A stretch of 64,000 nt of DNA, from assembly GCF_008806385.1 (NCBI RefSeq), contig NZ_VZZK01000026.1:1-64000 (forward strand). The letters run 5' to 3'. Made by a program: the position numbers and the translations under genes. Every line of letters begins with the position of its first letter. Position 1 is the stretch's first letter. Below, piece after piece: positions 34,150-42,038 of this stretch. Under the pieces are notes generated by a model, which ran no database searches, was not told the origin of the DNA, and was given only the letters and a program-made list of their open reading frames with translations. This stretch comes from Methylobacterium soli. GTDB lineage: Bacteria > Pseudomonadota > Alphaproteobacteria > Rhizobiales > Beijerinckiaceae.

Positions 34150-34298
34150 CCCTCTCCCGTGCGGGAGAGGGTTGGGGTGAGGGATGAGCGCCTTCAGGAT
34201 GGAGCATGCGGTCGTATCGCCGACTGGGCGCCGATCGGGCGCACCTCGTTCTGAAAGGTCTCGACCCTCACCCTGTCCCTCTCCCGCACGGGAGAGGG
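34150..34298. repeat. Two palindromic REP-like elements
   Basis: Perfect palindromes with arms CCCTCTCCCG/CGGGAGAGGG at 34150-34171 and 34277-34298, one followed by GTTGGGGTGAGGG and the other preceded by CCCTCACCCTGT. They face each other within the 450-base gap upstream of fabI. Otherwise I see nothing coding in 33912-34362. Confidence 0.8.
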
Positions 34299-34362
34299 GA
34301 TCCGCGCCCGCTTCGGCACGGGCGCGGCCGACGGTCCCGTCGCAACGCGATCGGGAACAGCT

Positions 34363-34902
34363 CTAGGGCGCCGCGGGCGAAAGGGTGGCGGCGGCCTGGA
34401 TGGGGGCCGCCGGCTGGTTGTTCGTGCTGATCACGAGGCGATACGCCCGGTCCCCGATGGTCAGGCGATCGACCACGCTTCGCCCCTCCGGCTTCTGCTC
34501 GTCGGACACCTGCGTTGCCTGCACGGACAGGCCTTTGAAGAACGAATGAAGCTGGGGGACGATGTCGGCATTGCTGCCTTCGCCCATGAAGGCCGTGCAG
34601 GTGCCGTTATCCTCGGAGACCAGCGCCAGGCGCGTGACCTTGTTCGAGGCGTCGAAGCCGACGCCCTTGCGCTCGCGAAGGAAGATTGCCTTGCCGGCTT
34701 CGTTCAATTCCGGGACGCCCCGCTTGCCGAGGAAGTCCCGCAGGGCCTCCGGCCGCCCCGCGAACTGGACGCAGGTCTGCGTGAAGAGCCCGATCATCTG
34801 AGCCGCGGCGGGAGACGCGTTGCCGGGCGCTTGCGCTGAAGCGGGCTGCGCGAAGGCGGCTGCGGCTGCAACCATCGTGGCCAGGAGGGGCGGATGTCGC
34901 AT
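34363..34902 (-). CDS. Secreted protein of unknown function
   Basis: A 179-residue protein with a signal peptide (MRHPPLLATMVAAAAAFAQP, cleavage near ASA-Q). The mature part has two cysteines likely to form a disulfide (FTQTCVQFAGRPEALRDFL and EDNGTCTAFMGEG) and ends with a Pro/Ala tail. The pattern of an early Cys, a PELNEAGKAIFL segment and a later CTAF recalls small periplasmic proteins found in many proteobacteria, but I cannot name the family. The start at 34902 is chosen because it begins the signal peptide. Confidence 0.65.
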   Translation of the reverse strand: MRHPPLLATMVAAAAAFAQPASAQAPGNASPAAAQMIGLFTQTCVQFAGRPEALRDFLGKRGVPELNEAGKAIFLRERKGVGFDASNKVTRLALVSEDNGTCTAFMGEGSNADIVPQLHSFFKGLSVQATQVSDEQKPEGRSVVDRLTIGDRAYRLVISTNNQPAAPIQAAATLSPAAP

Positions 34903-34968
34903 GGGTGTTTGTCCTACGGGAGGCAGACGCCGTCCCTGGCCGGCGGCCGGGGCGCGCCAAGAGGGCAG

Positions 34969-35002
34969 CGCCAAAAGAAAAGCCCTGCCGCGCGGCAGGG
35001 CT
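34969..35002 (-). terminator. Rho-independent terminator of the 38-codon gene
   Basis: On the minus strand AGCCCTGCCG and CGGCAGGGCT form a perfect 10-bp stem with a CG centre (34981-35002), followed by TTTTCTTTTGG. It lies 23 bases after the stop of the small gene at 35026. This is the clearest terminator in the window. Confidence 0.85.
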
Positions 35003-35025
35003 CGGGACCTGACGAACCGGGAGGG

Positions 35026-35142
35026 TCAGAAGTACCCTTCGGTCTCCGCCTTCGCGTCGTCGATCAGGGCCTGCTTCGCGTAGATGCCGGCGATCCCCGC
35101 GAGGGTGAAGCCGCCGAGGATCCCGAAGACGAGCCAGAGCAT
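35026..35142 (-). CDS. 38-residue membrane micro-protein with its own promoter and terminator
   Basis: A 38-codon frame on the minus strand, ATG at 35142, stop at 35026. It begins MLWLVFGILGGFTLAGIAGI, a single transmembrane helix with GxxxG-like glycines, followed by a charged tail (YAKQALIDDAKAETEGYF). Codon bias matches the real genes. AGGGAAA lies about 12 bases before the start. A GGAAC-N16-CGTT stress promoter ends 32 bases upstream and a perfect terminator follows, so it is a complete single-gene unit. I recognise no family. The GxxxG pattern suggests helix packing with itself or a partner; the function is unknown. Confidence 0.75.
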   Translation of the reverse strand: MLWLVFGILGGFTLAGIAGIYAKQALIDDAKAETEGYF

Positions 35143-35173
35143 CTGCGTGCTTTCCCTACCGTGTAACCGGAAA

Positions 35174-35198
35174 AACGCAGTGACGAAAATTCGGTTCC
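35174..35198 (-). promoter_or_regulatory. Candidate EcfG general-stress promoter for the 38-codon gene
   Basis: On the minus strand GGAAC (35198-35194) and CGTT (35177-35174) are separated by exactly 16 bases. Transcription would start about 25 bases before the ATG at 35142, leaving a short leader with a ribosome-binding site. No other gene could be served. Confidence 0.6.
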
Positions 35199-35253
35199 GC
35201 CCCCGGCCGGAACCCGGCGGGGCGAAACCGTTTCTTCACGCCTCGCCGGAGGC

Positions 35254-36480
35254 TCAGGCGTCGACGTGCTTGAGGACCAGGGTCGCGTTGGTGCCGCCAA
35301 AGCCGAAGGAGTTCGACAGGACGTGGCCGAGCTGCACGTTGTCCCGGCGCGCGCGCAGGATCGGCATGTCGGCGAAGGCCGGGTCGAGCTCGTCGATATG
35401 GGCGCTCTCGCAGATGAAGCCGTTCTGCATCATCAGGAGCGCGTAGATCGCCTCCTGCACGCCGGTGGCGCCGAGCGAGTGGCCGGTGAGCGACTTCGTG
35501 GCCGAGATCGGCGGGCAGGATTCGCCCCGGCCGAAGACCTCGCGGATCGCCTCGATCTCCTTGTCGTCGCCGACCGGCGTCGAGGTGGCGTGCGGGTTGA
35601 TGTAGTCGATGCGCGCGCCCTTCAGGCCCGCGAGCGCCTGGCGCATGCAGCGCACCGCGCCCTCGCCGGACGGCGCCACCATGTCGTGGCCGTCCGAGGT
35701 GGCGCCGTAGCCCGCGATCTCGCCGTAGATCCGGGCGCCGCGGGCGCGGGCATGTTCCAGTTCCTCGAGCACCAGCACGCCGGCGCCGCCCGCGATGACG
35801 AAGCCGTCGCGGTTGGCGTCATAGGCGCGGGAGGCCCGGGCGGGGGTGTCGTTGTACTTCGACGACATGGCGCCCATGGCGTCGAACAGGACCGAGAGCG
35901 TCCAGTCGAGGTCTTCGCAGCCGCCCGCGAAGATGATGTCCTGGCGCCCGCCCTGGATCACCTCGGCGGCGTTGCCGATGCAGTGGTTCGAGGTCGCGCA
36001 GGCGGACGAGATCGAGTAGTTCACGCCCTTGATCTTGAACCAGGTCGCGAGCGTCGCGGAGGCCGTCGAGGACATGGCCTTGGGCACCGCGAAGGGGCCG
36101 ACGCGCTTCGGGCCCTTCTCGCGGGCGATGGCGGCGGATTCGACGATCACCCGGGTCGAGGGACCGCCCGAGCCCATTATGATGCCGGTGCGGTCGTTCG
36201 AGACGTCGCCCTCCTCGAGCCCCGCATCGCGGATCGCCTGATCCATGGCGACGTGGTTCCAGGCGGTGCCGCCGCCGTGGAAGCGCATGGCGCGCCGGTC
36301 GACCACGCCCTCCGGGTCGAGGCTCGGTGCGCCCTCGACCTGGCTGCGGAAGCCGTGCTCGGCGTAGGAGGCCGAGCGGACGATGCCGGACCTCGCTTCC
36401 CGCAGCGAGGCCAGCACCTCCTGGGTGTTGTTGCCGATGGATGAGACGATGCCCATCCCGGTGATCACGACACGGCGCAT
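35254..36480 (-). CDS. fabB: Beta-ketoacyl-ACP synthase I
   Basis: A 408-residue condensing enzyme. The catalytic triad is Cys 161 (SSACATSNH), His 297 ([11 protein letters not shown]) and His 334 (TGHSLGATG). The start [16 protein letters not shown] is standard. It elongates acyl chains and, with FabA, is needed for unsaturated fatty acids. fabA lies upstream on the same strand after a 135-base gap, giving the usual fabA-fabB order; the gene should share its transcript. The gap contains a small hairpin (CGCGACGC/GCGTCGCG) of uncertain meaning. Confidence 0.93.
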   Translation of the reverse strand: MRRVVITGMGIVSSIGNNTQEVLASLREARSGIVRSASYAEHGFRSQVEGAPSLDPEGVVDRRAMRFHGGGTAWNHVAMDQAIRDAGLEEGDVSNDRTGIIMGSGGPSTRVIVESAAIAREKGPKRVGPFAVPKAMSSTASATLATWFKIKGVNYSISSACATSNHCIGNAAEVIQGGRQDIIFAGGCEDLDWTLSVLFDAMGAMSSKYNDTPARASRAYDANRDGFVIAGGAGVLVLEELEHARARGARIYGEIAGYGATSDGHDMVAPSGEGAVRCMRQALAGLKGARIDYINPHATSTPVGDDKEIEAIREVFGRGESCPPISATKSLTGHSLGATGVQEAIYALLMMQNGFICESAHIDELDPAFADMPILRARRDNVQLGHVLSNSFGFGGTNATLVLKHVDA

Positions 36481-36615
36481 GGAAACCTGTCTTCTCCGCC
36501 GCGACGCTTGCCCGCGCGTCGCGCTCCGGTCACGTAGGTCGGCGCGGGCACAATCTCAACCGGCGCCGGGGCAGGGGCCCTGTGCCCGCGGGCGGGCGTT
36601 CGACCCCGCACGCTC

Positions 36616-37155
36616 TCAGGACTGGAACAGCGCGACGCGCAGGTCCTGGGCCTCGTAGATGCGCTTGCCGTCGGCCTCGACCGTGCCGTCGGCGATGCCG
36701 AGGACGAGCTTGCCCTGCCGCACGCGCTTCAGGTCGACATTGTAGACGACTTTGCTGACGCTGGGCAGCACCTGATCGGTGAACTTCACCTCGCCGACGC
36801 CGAGCGCCCGGCCGCGGCCCGGGGCGCCGAGCCAGCCGAGATGGAAGCCGACGAGCTGCCAGAGGGCATCGAGGCCGAGGCAGCCCGGCATCACCGGATC
36901 GCCCTTGAAGTGGCAGCCGAAGAACCAGAGGTCCGGCCGGATGTCGAATTCGGCCCGGACATGGCCCTTGCCGTGGGCGCCGCCCTCCGTCCCGATCGAG
37001 GTGATGCGGTCGAACATCAGCATCGGGGGGAGCGGCAGCTGCGCGTTGCCGGCGCCGAACAGCTCGCCGCGCCCGCAGGCCAGCAGGTCCTCGTAGCTGA
37101 AGCTCGATGCCCGGGCGGGCGTTTGCGGGGCGGTCTGGTCGGAGTCGGAGGGCAT
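36616..37155 (-). CDS. fabA: 3-hydroxydecanoyl-ACP dehydratase/isomerase
   Basis: A 179-residue FabA, which dehydrates 3-hydroxydecanoyl-ACP and isomerises the product to the cis-3 form that starts unsaturated fatty acids. The catalytic His 82 ([14 protein letters not shown]) and Asp 96 (LGLDALWQL) are in place, as is [10 protein letters not shown]. The ATG at 37155 gives the family's usual start (a short Ser/Ala-rich leader, then [12 protein letters not shown]). fabB follows. The upstream 280-base region shared with a divergent YoaK-type gene holds an AT-rich pair of direct repeats. Confidence 0.93.
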   Translation of the reverse strand: MPSDSDQTAPQTPARASSFSYEDLLACGRGELFGAGNAQLPLPPMLMFDRITSIGTEGGAHGKGHVRAEFDIRPDLWFFGCHFKGDPVMPGCLGLDALWQLVGFHLGWLGAPGRGRALGVGEVKFTDQVLPSVSKVVYNVDLKRVRQGKLVLGIADGTVEADGKRIYEAQDLRVALFQS

Positions 37156-37336
37156 GAAGGCGGGCTGATCCTCGGCTTGGGGAGCGTGCCGCGCGGGGTC
37201 GCCGATGGGCTGGCCGCACCGCGCGGGGAAAAATCGCGGCCTCGTTAGCACAAGGGGGATGCGCCATCAAAGCCGGGGCCCGCGGGGGCCCGGGGCCGGG
37301 GCGGGCGCGCCGCCGTTCCGGCCGGCACGATTCCCT

Positions 37337-37368
37337 TTCAAATTGCATTTCCGATTTTCGAATTGCAT
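37337..37368. promoter_or_regulatory. Direct-repeat operator candidate, AT-rich
   Basis: TTC(A/G)AATTGCAT occurs twice, at 37337-37348 and 37357-37368, exactly 20 bp apart (two helical turns). It is an AT-rich island in very GC-rich DNA, between divergent fabA and the DUF1275 gene. A regulator binding on one face of the helix would fit; which one is unknown. Confidence 0.45.
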
Positions 37369-37436
37369 GCCTAGCGCCGAGCCGGGGCCGGGGCGCCGCC
37401 GGCGAATGATCGAAGGCCCCGCGGGAGTCCCAGGCC

Positions 37437-38204
37437 CTGACTGCGCAACCCCAACTCCCCGCCGGCCCGGCGCAGGCCCAAATCCCTGCCGGCTCGGCGC
37501 AGGCCTCCGCCACGGGGTTTCGGGCCCAGCGGGACCTCGCCACCGGGATCGGCCTCGGCTTCGTCGCGGGTTTCGTCGACGCGGCGGGCTTCGTCGCCCT
37601 GTTCGGGCTGTTCACCTCGCACGTCACCGGCAACTTCGTGCTGATCGGGGCCGAGCTCGTCTCGACCTCGGGGGGCGTCCTGGCCAAGCTCCTGGCCCTG
37701 CCGGCCTTCGTGCTCGCGGTGGCGGCCACCCGCCTGATCGCCCTGGCGCTGGAGCGGCGGGGCATCGGGCCTCTGCGCTGGCTCCTTGGCCTGCAGGCGC
37801 TGCTCCTGGGGCTGTTCTGCGGCGTCGGCCTCGCCCTGGCGCCCCTGCACGCGGCGGACGGGCTCGACGCCATCACGGTCGGCATGCTCGGGGTTGCCGC
37901 GATGGGGGTCCAGAACGCCATCGCGCGGCTCTCCCTGGCGCATCTGGCCGCCACCACGGTGATGACCGTGAACGTGACGCAAGCCGTGATCGACGCGGTC
38001 GATCTCCTGCGCCTCGGAAGCCGAGCGGGCGGCCCGGCGGCCGCCGCGCGGGGGCGGCTCGGGCGCATGCTGCCGGCGGTGGCGGCCTTCGCGCTCGGCG
38101 CCATCGCGGGCGCCTTCGGGGTGGCGGCCCTGTCCTTCGGCTGCCTCGTCCTGCCGATCGCGGTGCTGGCCGGGCTGATCCCGCTCGCCGACCCGGAGCG
38201 GTGA
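37437..38204 (+). CDS. YoaK/DUF1275 membrane protein, apparently CTG start
   Basis: A DUF1275 (YoaK-like) integral membrane protein of about 255 residues. The family's hallmark N-terminus is visible: RDLATGIGLGFVAGFVDAAG, then FVALFGLFTSHVTGNFVLIG, followed by about five more hydrophobic segments. This hallmark lies upstream of the first standard start codon (GTG 37638), and between the in-frame stop at 37407 and that GTG there is no ATG, GTG or TTG. A CTG at 37437 has GGGAG 9 bases upstream and yields a plausible N-terminus, so I use it. A sequencing error that hides an ATG frame at 37406 is the alternative. The function of the family is unclear. Confidence 0.75.
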   Translation: MTAQPQLPAGPAQAQIPAGSAQASATGFRAQRDLATGIGLGFVAGFVDAAGFVALFGLFTSHVTGNFVLIGAELVSTSGGVLAKLLALPAFVLAVAATRLIALALERRGIGPLRWLLGLQALLLGLFCGVGLALAPLHAADGLDAITVGMLGVAAMGVQNAIARLSLAHLAATTVMTVNVTQAVIDAVDLLRLGSRAGGPAAAARGRLGRMLPAVAAFALGAIAGAFGVAALSFGCLVLPIAVLAGLIPLADPER

Positions 38205-38344
38205 GCGGACGGGGCCGCGTGCGGCGCGGGTCTCCTCCCGGGCGGGCGCAAGGCCCACCGGCACGGCCTGGGTTGCGGTGCGGCGGCGCGTCCAATATAC
38301 TACGACCCAAATTCCCATCCGTTCGCGAGCGTTCAGTCCCGCCG

Positions 38345-38857
38345 ATGTCAGATCTGGTGCCCCTGCAGGCCGTCCTCAACGCGCGGTCCTCCTCCCTCCC
38401 GGGCGAGGCCGCCGGGGCTGCCGGCCGCCGCGGCTGTCCCCTCTCGGACCTGCGGGATCGCCTGCGCCGCGCGGGCCTGCGCCCGACGCGCCAGCGCCTC
38501 TCCCTCGGCTGGCTCCTGTTCGGCCGCGGCGACCGCCACCTGACGGCGGAAATGCTCTACGACGAGGCCATGCGCGCCAAGGTGCCGGTCTCCCTGGCCA
38601 CCGTCTACAACACCCTGCACCAGTTCACGGAAGCCGGCCTTCTGCGCCAGCTCGCCCTCGACGGGTCCAAGGCCTATTTCGACACGAACCCGAGCGAGCA
38701 CCACCACTTCTACCTCGAGGACGAGGGCCAGGTGCTGGACATGCCCGATTGCGGCATCACCGTCGATTCGCTGCCCGAGGCGCCTCCCGGCATGGAGATC
38801 GCCGGCGTCGAGGTGATCGTGCGCCTGCGCCGCCGCAGCGGCAGCCGCCAGAGCTGA
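38345..38857 (+). CDS. irr: Iron response regulator Irr (Fur superfamily)
   Basis: A 170-residue Fur-family regulator of the Irr branch. Key marks are the winged helix GLRPTRQRLSLGWLLFGRGD, then HLTAEMLYDEAM and PVSLATVYNTLHQFTEAGLL, and the triple His at 119-121 (SEHHHFYLEDE), which binds haem in Irr. An N-terminal GCP motif (Cys 31-Pro 32, RGCPLSDL) matches the haem regulatory motif position of Bradyrhizobium Irr. Irr acts under low iron and controls haem synthesis and iron uptake. It lies beside fabA/fabB, as in many Hyphomicrobiales, but a YoaK gene intervenes. A hairpin after the stop may terminate it. Confidence 0.93.
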   Translation: MSDLVPLQAVLNARSSSLPGEAAGAAGRRGCPLSDLRDRLRRAGLRPTRQRLSLGWLLFGRGDRHLTAEMLYDEAMRAKVPVSLATVYNTLHQFTEAGLLRQLALDGSKAYFDTNPSEHHHFYLEDEGQVLDMPDCGITVDSLPEAPPGMEIAGVEVIVRLRRRSGSRQS

Positions 38858-38873
38858 TCCGGGCGCGGGATCT

Positions 38874-38896
38874 CGGGTCGCGCCTGGCGCGACCCG
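38874..38896. terminator. Hairpin between convergent irr and SH3 gene
   Basis: CGGGTCGCG and CGCGACCCG form a 9-bp stem around CCTGG, 16 bases after the irr stop and 32 bases before the opposing stop. No T-run; a tentative terminator. Confidence 0.5.
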
Positions 38897-38928
38897 GTCT
38901 CGACCGAGTCTCGACCGGGCTTGGGCCC

Positions 38929-39501
38929 TCAATCCACCTTCTCGTTCGGATAGACGCCCCAGAGGCGGTCCTGGCGGATATAGCCGTCGACGTCGCCGCG
39001 CTTGGCCGGCAGCGCCACGACGAGCCGGCACCAGCTGCCGGTGCAGCTCTTCACGCTGCCGATGACGCCGGCCTGGAGCCGGGCCTCGTCCTCCGCGCCC
39101 TCGTCGGCGCGGGCGCGCAGCGGGATCGGGGCGGCCTTGTCGGCCCCTTTCGGGGCGATCACGATGGCGGTGCGCCGCCCCGACAGGAGCGAGTGCAGCA
39201 CCCAGCCCTCCGTCCCTTCCGAATCCCGGATCCGGCGCCAGGTCTCGAACTCCGCCACGATCTCGACGGGCAGGCCCGCGCGCTGGAACACCCAGAGCGT
39301 GCGGTGGTCCTTCGACGGACCCTCGCGCAGGTTCACCCGGTCCGTCTTGAGGCTGGCGTAGCGCGGCAGGGGCAGCTTGGTGACGGGGCCGAGCGCGACG
39401 TCCGGGGATCCGGCCGCGGGCGCGGCCCGGGCCGGGGCACCGGAGGCCGACAGAACTGCGAGCGCGGCGACACCGACCACGAGACCTGCCGTCCAGCGCA
39501 T
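38929..39501 (-). CDS. Secreted SH3-domain protein
   Basis: A 190-residue exported protein. A signal peptide (MRWTAGLVVGVAALAVLSAS, cleavage near ARA-A) precedes a bacterial SH3 domain: YASLKTDRVNLREGPSKDHR, WRRIRDSEGTEGWVLHSLLSGRR. A second, looser SH3-like copy follows (ARLQAGVIGSVKSCTGSWCR, GYIRQDRLWGVYPNEKVD), with two cysteines. Such proteins bind peptidoglycan or act at the cell wall. The ATG at 39501 is preferred over 39516 because AGGAGG lies 7 bases before it. Confidence 0.85.
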   Translation of the reverse strand: MRWTAGLVVGVAALAVLSASGAPARAAPAAGSPDVALGPVTKLPLPRYASLKTDRVNLREGPSKDHRTLWVFQRAGLPVEIVAEFETWRRIRDSEGTEGWVLHSLLSGRRTAIVIAPKGADKAAPIPLRARADEGAEDEARLQAGVIGSVKSCTGSWCRLVVALPAKRGDVDGYIRQDRLWGVYPNEKVD

Positions 39502-39825
39502 CGAAGCCCTCCTCATCCCGCCCTCGGTGTCGTCGTCGGCAGTGGTTCCGCGCGGCGCGGCCATCCGCGCCGGCCCGTCCCGAACCGTCGGTCCTGAATC
39601 CCGCCGAGCCCGAAACCCACATTGTGTTCCGTCCCCTCTCTGGTAGAGAGGCCGGAGGCCCATTCTCGGATGGGCGCCACGCCGCCCGGACTTGTCTGGC
39701 CGAAGGTGGTTAACGGAGCCTGAACCCGACCCGCCGCCCGGCTCGCCGGCCGACGGAACCGGGCGGGCCCGGGATGCGTCGACGCCGGACGCGCGAAGCT
39801 TTGGGTCGTCGGCGGGGGAGGGGTC
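39502..39825. other. Divergent intergenic region, no gene
   Basis: About 324 bases between the SH3 gene and the dehydrogenase gene. A small hairpin (CCTCTC-TGGTA-GAGAGG near 39635) is the only structure I see. Both promoters should lie here. Confidence 0.4.
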
Positions 39826-40830
39826 ATGTCGTCGTTGAAGCGCAAGCCGCTCGTTGTGGTGACGCGGCGCCTGCCGGACGTGGTCGAGACGCGCATGCGC
39901 GAGCTCTTCGACACGCGGCTCAACCACGACGACAAGCCGCTCTCGCAGGAGGCCCTGGCCACGGCCCTGCGCGAGGCCGACGTGCTGGTGCCCACCGTCA
40001 CCGACGAGATCGATTCCGGGCTCCTGGCCCAGGCCGGCCCGAACCTGCGGTTGATCGCGAATTTCGGCAACGGCGTCGACCACATCGATGTCGGGGTGGC
40101 GCTGGAGCGCGGCATCACGGTCACCAACACGCCGGGCGTGCTGACCGAGGACACCGCCGACATGACCATGGCGCTGATCCTCGCGGTCGCCCGCCGGGTC
40201 ACCGAGGGGGCCCGCATCATCCCGGACGACGATTGGAGCACGGGCTGGTCGCCGACCTGGATGCTCGGCCGCCGCATCACCGGCAAGCGCCTCGGCATCG
40301 TCGGGATGGGCCGGATCGGGCAGGCGCTCGCCCGCCGCGCCAAGGCCTTCGGCCTGCAGATCCACTATCACAACCGCCGCCGGGTGCCGGCCCCGATCGA
40401 GAACAACCTCGACGCGACCTACTGGGAATCCCTCGACCAGATGCTGGCGCGGGTCGACATCGTGTCGGTCAATTGCCCGCACACCCCCGCCACCTACCAC
40501 CTGCTCTCGGCCCGGCGCCTCAAGCTCCTGAAGCCCGAGGCGATCGTGGTGAACACCGCCCGCGGCGAGGTGATCGACGAGAACGCCCTCGCGCGCCTGA
40601 TCGAGGCCGGCGAGATCTCGGCGGCCGGCCTCGACGTGTTCGAGCAGGAGCCGGCGGTGAGCCCCCGCCTCGTCAAGCTCGCCCGCAACGGCAAGGTCGT
40701 GCTCCTGCCCCATATGGGCTCGGCCACCTTCGAGAGCCGCGTCGACATGGGCGAGAAGGTCATCATCAACATCAAGACCTTCATGGATGGCCACCGCCCG
40801 CCCGACCGGATCCTGCCGAGCATGCTCTGA
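39826..40830 (+). CDS. D-isomer 2-hydroxyacid dehydrogenase, glyoxylate reductase type
   Basis: A 334-residue NAD(P)H-dependent dehydrogenase. The cofactor motif GIVGMGRIGQALARRA is followed by the catalytic Arg (NTARGEVIDE), Glu (AAGLDVFEQEP) and His (LLPHMGSAT). Early family marks are NFGNGVDHIDV and NTPGVLTEDTADMTMAL. It reduces glyoxylate or hydroxypyruvate to glycolate or D-glycerate; hydroxypyruvate reductase is central to the serine cycle of methylotrophs, but a different homologue usually does that job. A cupin gene follows 29 bases later with AGGAGG before its start, so they form an operon. Confidence 0.9.
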   Translation: MSSLKRKPLVVVTRRLPDVVETRMRELFDTRLNHDDKPLSQEALATALREADVLVPTVTDEIDSGLLAQAGPNLRLIANFGNGVDHIDVGVALERGITVTNTPGVLTEDTADMTMALILAVARRVTEGARIIPDDDWSTGWSPTWMLGRRITGKRLGIVGMGRIGQALARRAKAFGLQIHYHNRRRVPAPIENNLDATYWESLDQMLARVDIVSVNCPHTPATYHLLSARRLKLLKPEAIVVNTARGEVIDENALARLIEAGEISAAGLDVFEQEPAVSPRLVKLARNGKVVLLPHMGSATFESRVDMGEKVIINIKTFMDGHRPPDRILPSML

Positions 40831-40859
40831 GGCGGGACCCGGCGCAGGAGGAACACCCG

Positions 40860-41336
40860 ATGCCCCCTGAATCCGAGACATCCTTACCCAAGACATCCCT
40901 GCCCGAGGCATCGCCGCCCGAGACTCCCGCGCCCCTCGCCCACGCCGTCTTCGACGTCGCGGCGGCGGTCGCGGGCCTGCCCGAGACCTCGGACACGATG
41001 GTGGCCGACCATCGCTTCACGGAGGACCCGGCCGCGAGCGCGCGGGTGTTCCGGGTCTACCGGCCGACGCCGCCCCACACCCATGCGAGCTGCGACGAGT
41101 ATCTCTACGTCCTGTCCGGCCGCTGCCGCATGCGCTTCGCCGACGAGGCGCCGGTGGAGGTCGGGCCCGGCAAGCTCGTGGTGTTCAAACGCGGGGTCGT
41201 CCACTCGGTGCCGGAGATCCTGGAGGAGCCGGTGGTGTTCCTCTCGGTCGACACGCCCCGGCGCGAGCCGCGCGACATCCGCTTCGTCCGCGAGGGCACC
41301 GGCACGCCCGACAGCTTCATGCGGCAGGAGCCGTAG
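40860..41336 (+). CDS. Cupin-fold protein
   Basis: A 158-residue single-domain cupin. Metal ligands are likely in PPHTHASCDEYLYVLSGR (two His, Glu-type acidic, Tyr) and the second motif KRGVVHSVPE (His). The N-terminal 30 residues are a Pro/Ser/Thr repeat (ETSLPKTSLPEASPPETPAP) from a 15-base tandem repeat (starts at 40876, 40891, 40906, 40921) and look disordered. Cupins include isomerases, dioxygenases and sensors; the function is not defined. AGGAGG precedes the ATG, and the gene is downstream of the dehydrogenase in the same operon. Confidence 0.8.
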   Translation: MPPESETSLPKTSLPEASPPETPAPLAHAVFDVAAAVAGLPETSDTMVADHRFTEDPAASARVFRVYRPTPPHTHASCDEYLYVLSGRCRMRFADEAPVEVGPGKLVVFKRGVVHSVPEILEEPVVFLSVDTPRREPRDIRFVREGTGTPDSFMRQEP

Positions 41337-41342
41337 GCGCCC

Positions 41343-41972
41343 TCAGAGCACCTCGGTCCCGGCCGGCACCCGATCGGGCGCGGATTTCAGCGCGCCCTGG
41401 AACAGGCGCTCGCTCGTGAGCTTCAGGAAGTAGAAGCCGAATTCCGGGTTCTGGTAGTAGAGCTGCTTCACCTCCGAATAGGCGATGCAGCGGGCGCTGC
41501 CGTCCGTCACGCAGACGAGGGAGCCGGTGCGCAGGTTCCCGGGCGAGAGCATGCCGAGCTCGCCCACGATGGCGCCGGGCCCGACCGCGATCCCGTGCTC
41601 CGGGATGCGGAACAGCCCGCTCTCCACGTAGAACAGCTCGTTGGCGGGCTCGCCCTGGCGAAACAGGGTCTCGCCGGCCCGGAAGCGCCGGCCCTGGCCG
41701 AAGGGCTTGAGCCAGTCGAAGGAGAGGTCGCCGCCCGCCGCCCGCTCCACGTCGCGCACGAGGCGCACCATCTGGTAGAGCCGGAAGGCGTTGAACGGGA
41801 TCTGGATCGCCTCGGTCAGCACCACCGGCATGCTGCCGATCAGGATCCCGTAGGTGATCACCGCGAGGCTCGCCATCAGGGCGACGATCCGCAGGGGGAT
41901 CATGGTGCTCATCGCCGAGGCCGCGACGGTCAGCACCGTGCCGAGATAGCCGATCGCCTCGATTCCGTTCAT
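41343..41972 (-). CDS. Popeye-like membrane protein with cyclic-nucleotide-binding domain
   Basis: A 209-residue protein with about three N-terminal membrane segments (within residues 5-65: YLGTVLTVAASAMSTM, IVALMASLAVITYGILI, VVLTEAIQIPFNAFRLYQM) and a C-terminal cNMP-binding domain (about 90-190). The latter shows FRAGETLFRQGEPANELFYVE, SGLFRIPEHGIAVGPGAIV and the phosphate-cassette-like GELGMLSPGNLRTGSLV. Three helices plus this domain is the layout of the Popeye family. It could sense cAMP or cGMP at the inner membrane. A strong GGAGGAG site precedes the ATG at 41972; the frame upstream of it is a 21-base tandem repeat. Confidence 0.82.
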   Translation of the reverse strand: MNGIEAIGYLGTVLTVAASAMSTMIPLRIVALMASLAVITYGILIGSMPVVLTEAIQIPFNAFRLYQMVRLVRDVERAAGGDLSFDWLKPFGQGRRFRAGETLFRQGEPANELFYVESGLFRIPEHGIAVGPGAIVGELGMLSPGNLRTGSLVCVTDGSARCIAYSEVKQLYYQNPEFGFYFLKLTSERLFQGALKSAPDRVPAGTEVL

Positions 41973-42038
41973 GCCGGGCTCCTCCCGGCGCGCTCCCAAG
42001 GGCCGGTTCCGCCACGCAGCCGTGGCATCCTGGGCCTT

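Noticed and set aside
34975-35253. Riboswitch or attenuator before fabB
   Set aside because: The hairpin is oriented and placed as a terminator of the 38-codon gene and lies downstream, not upstream, of fabB.
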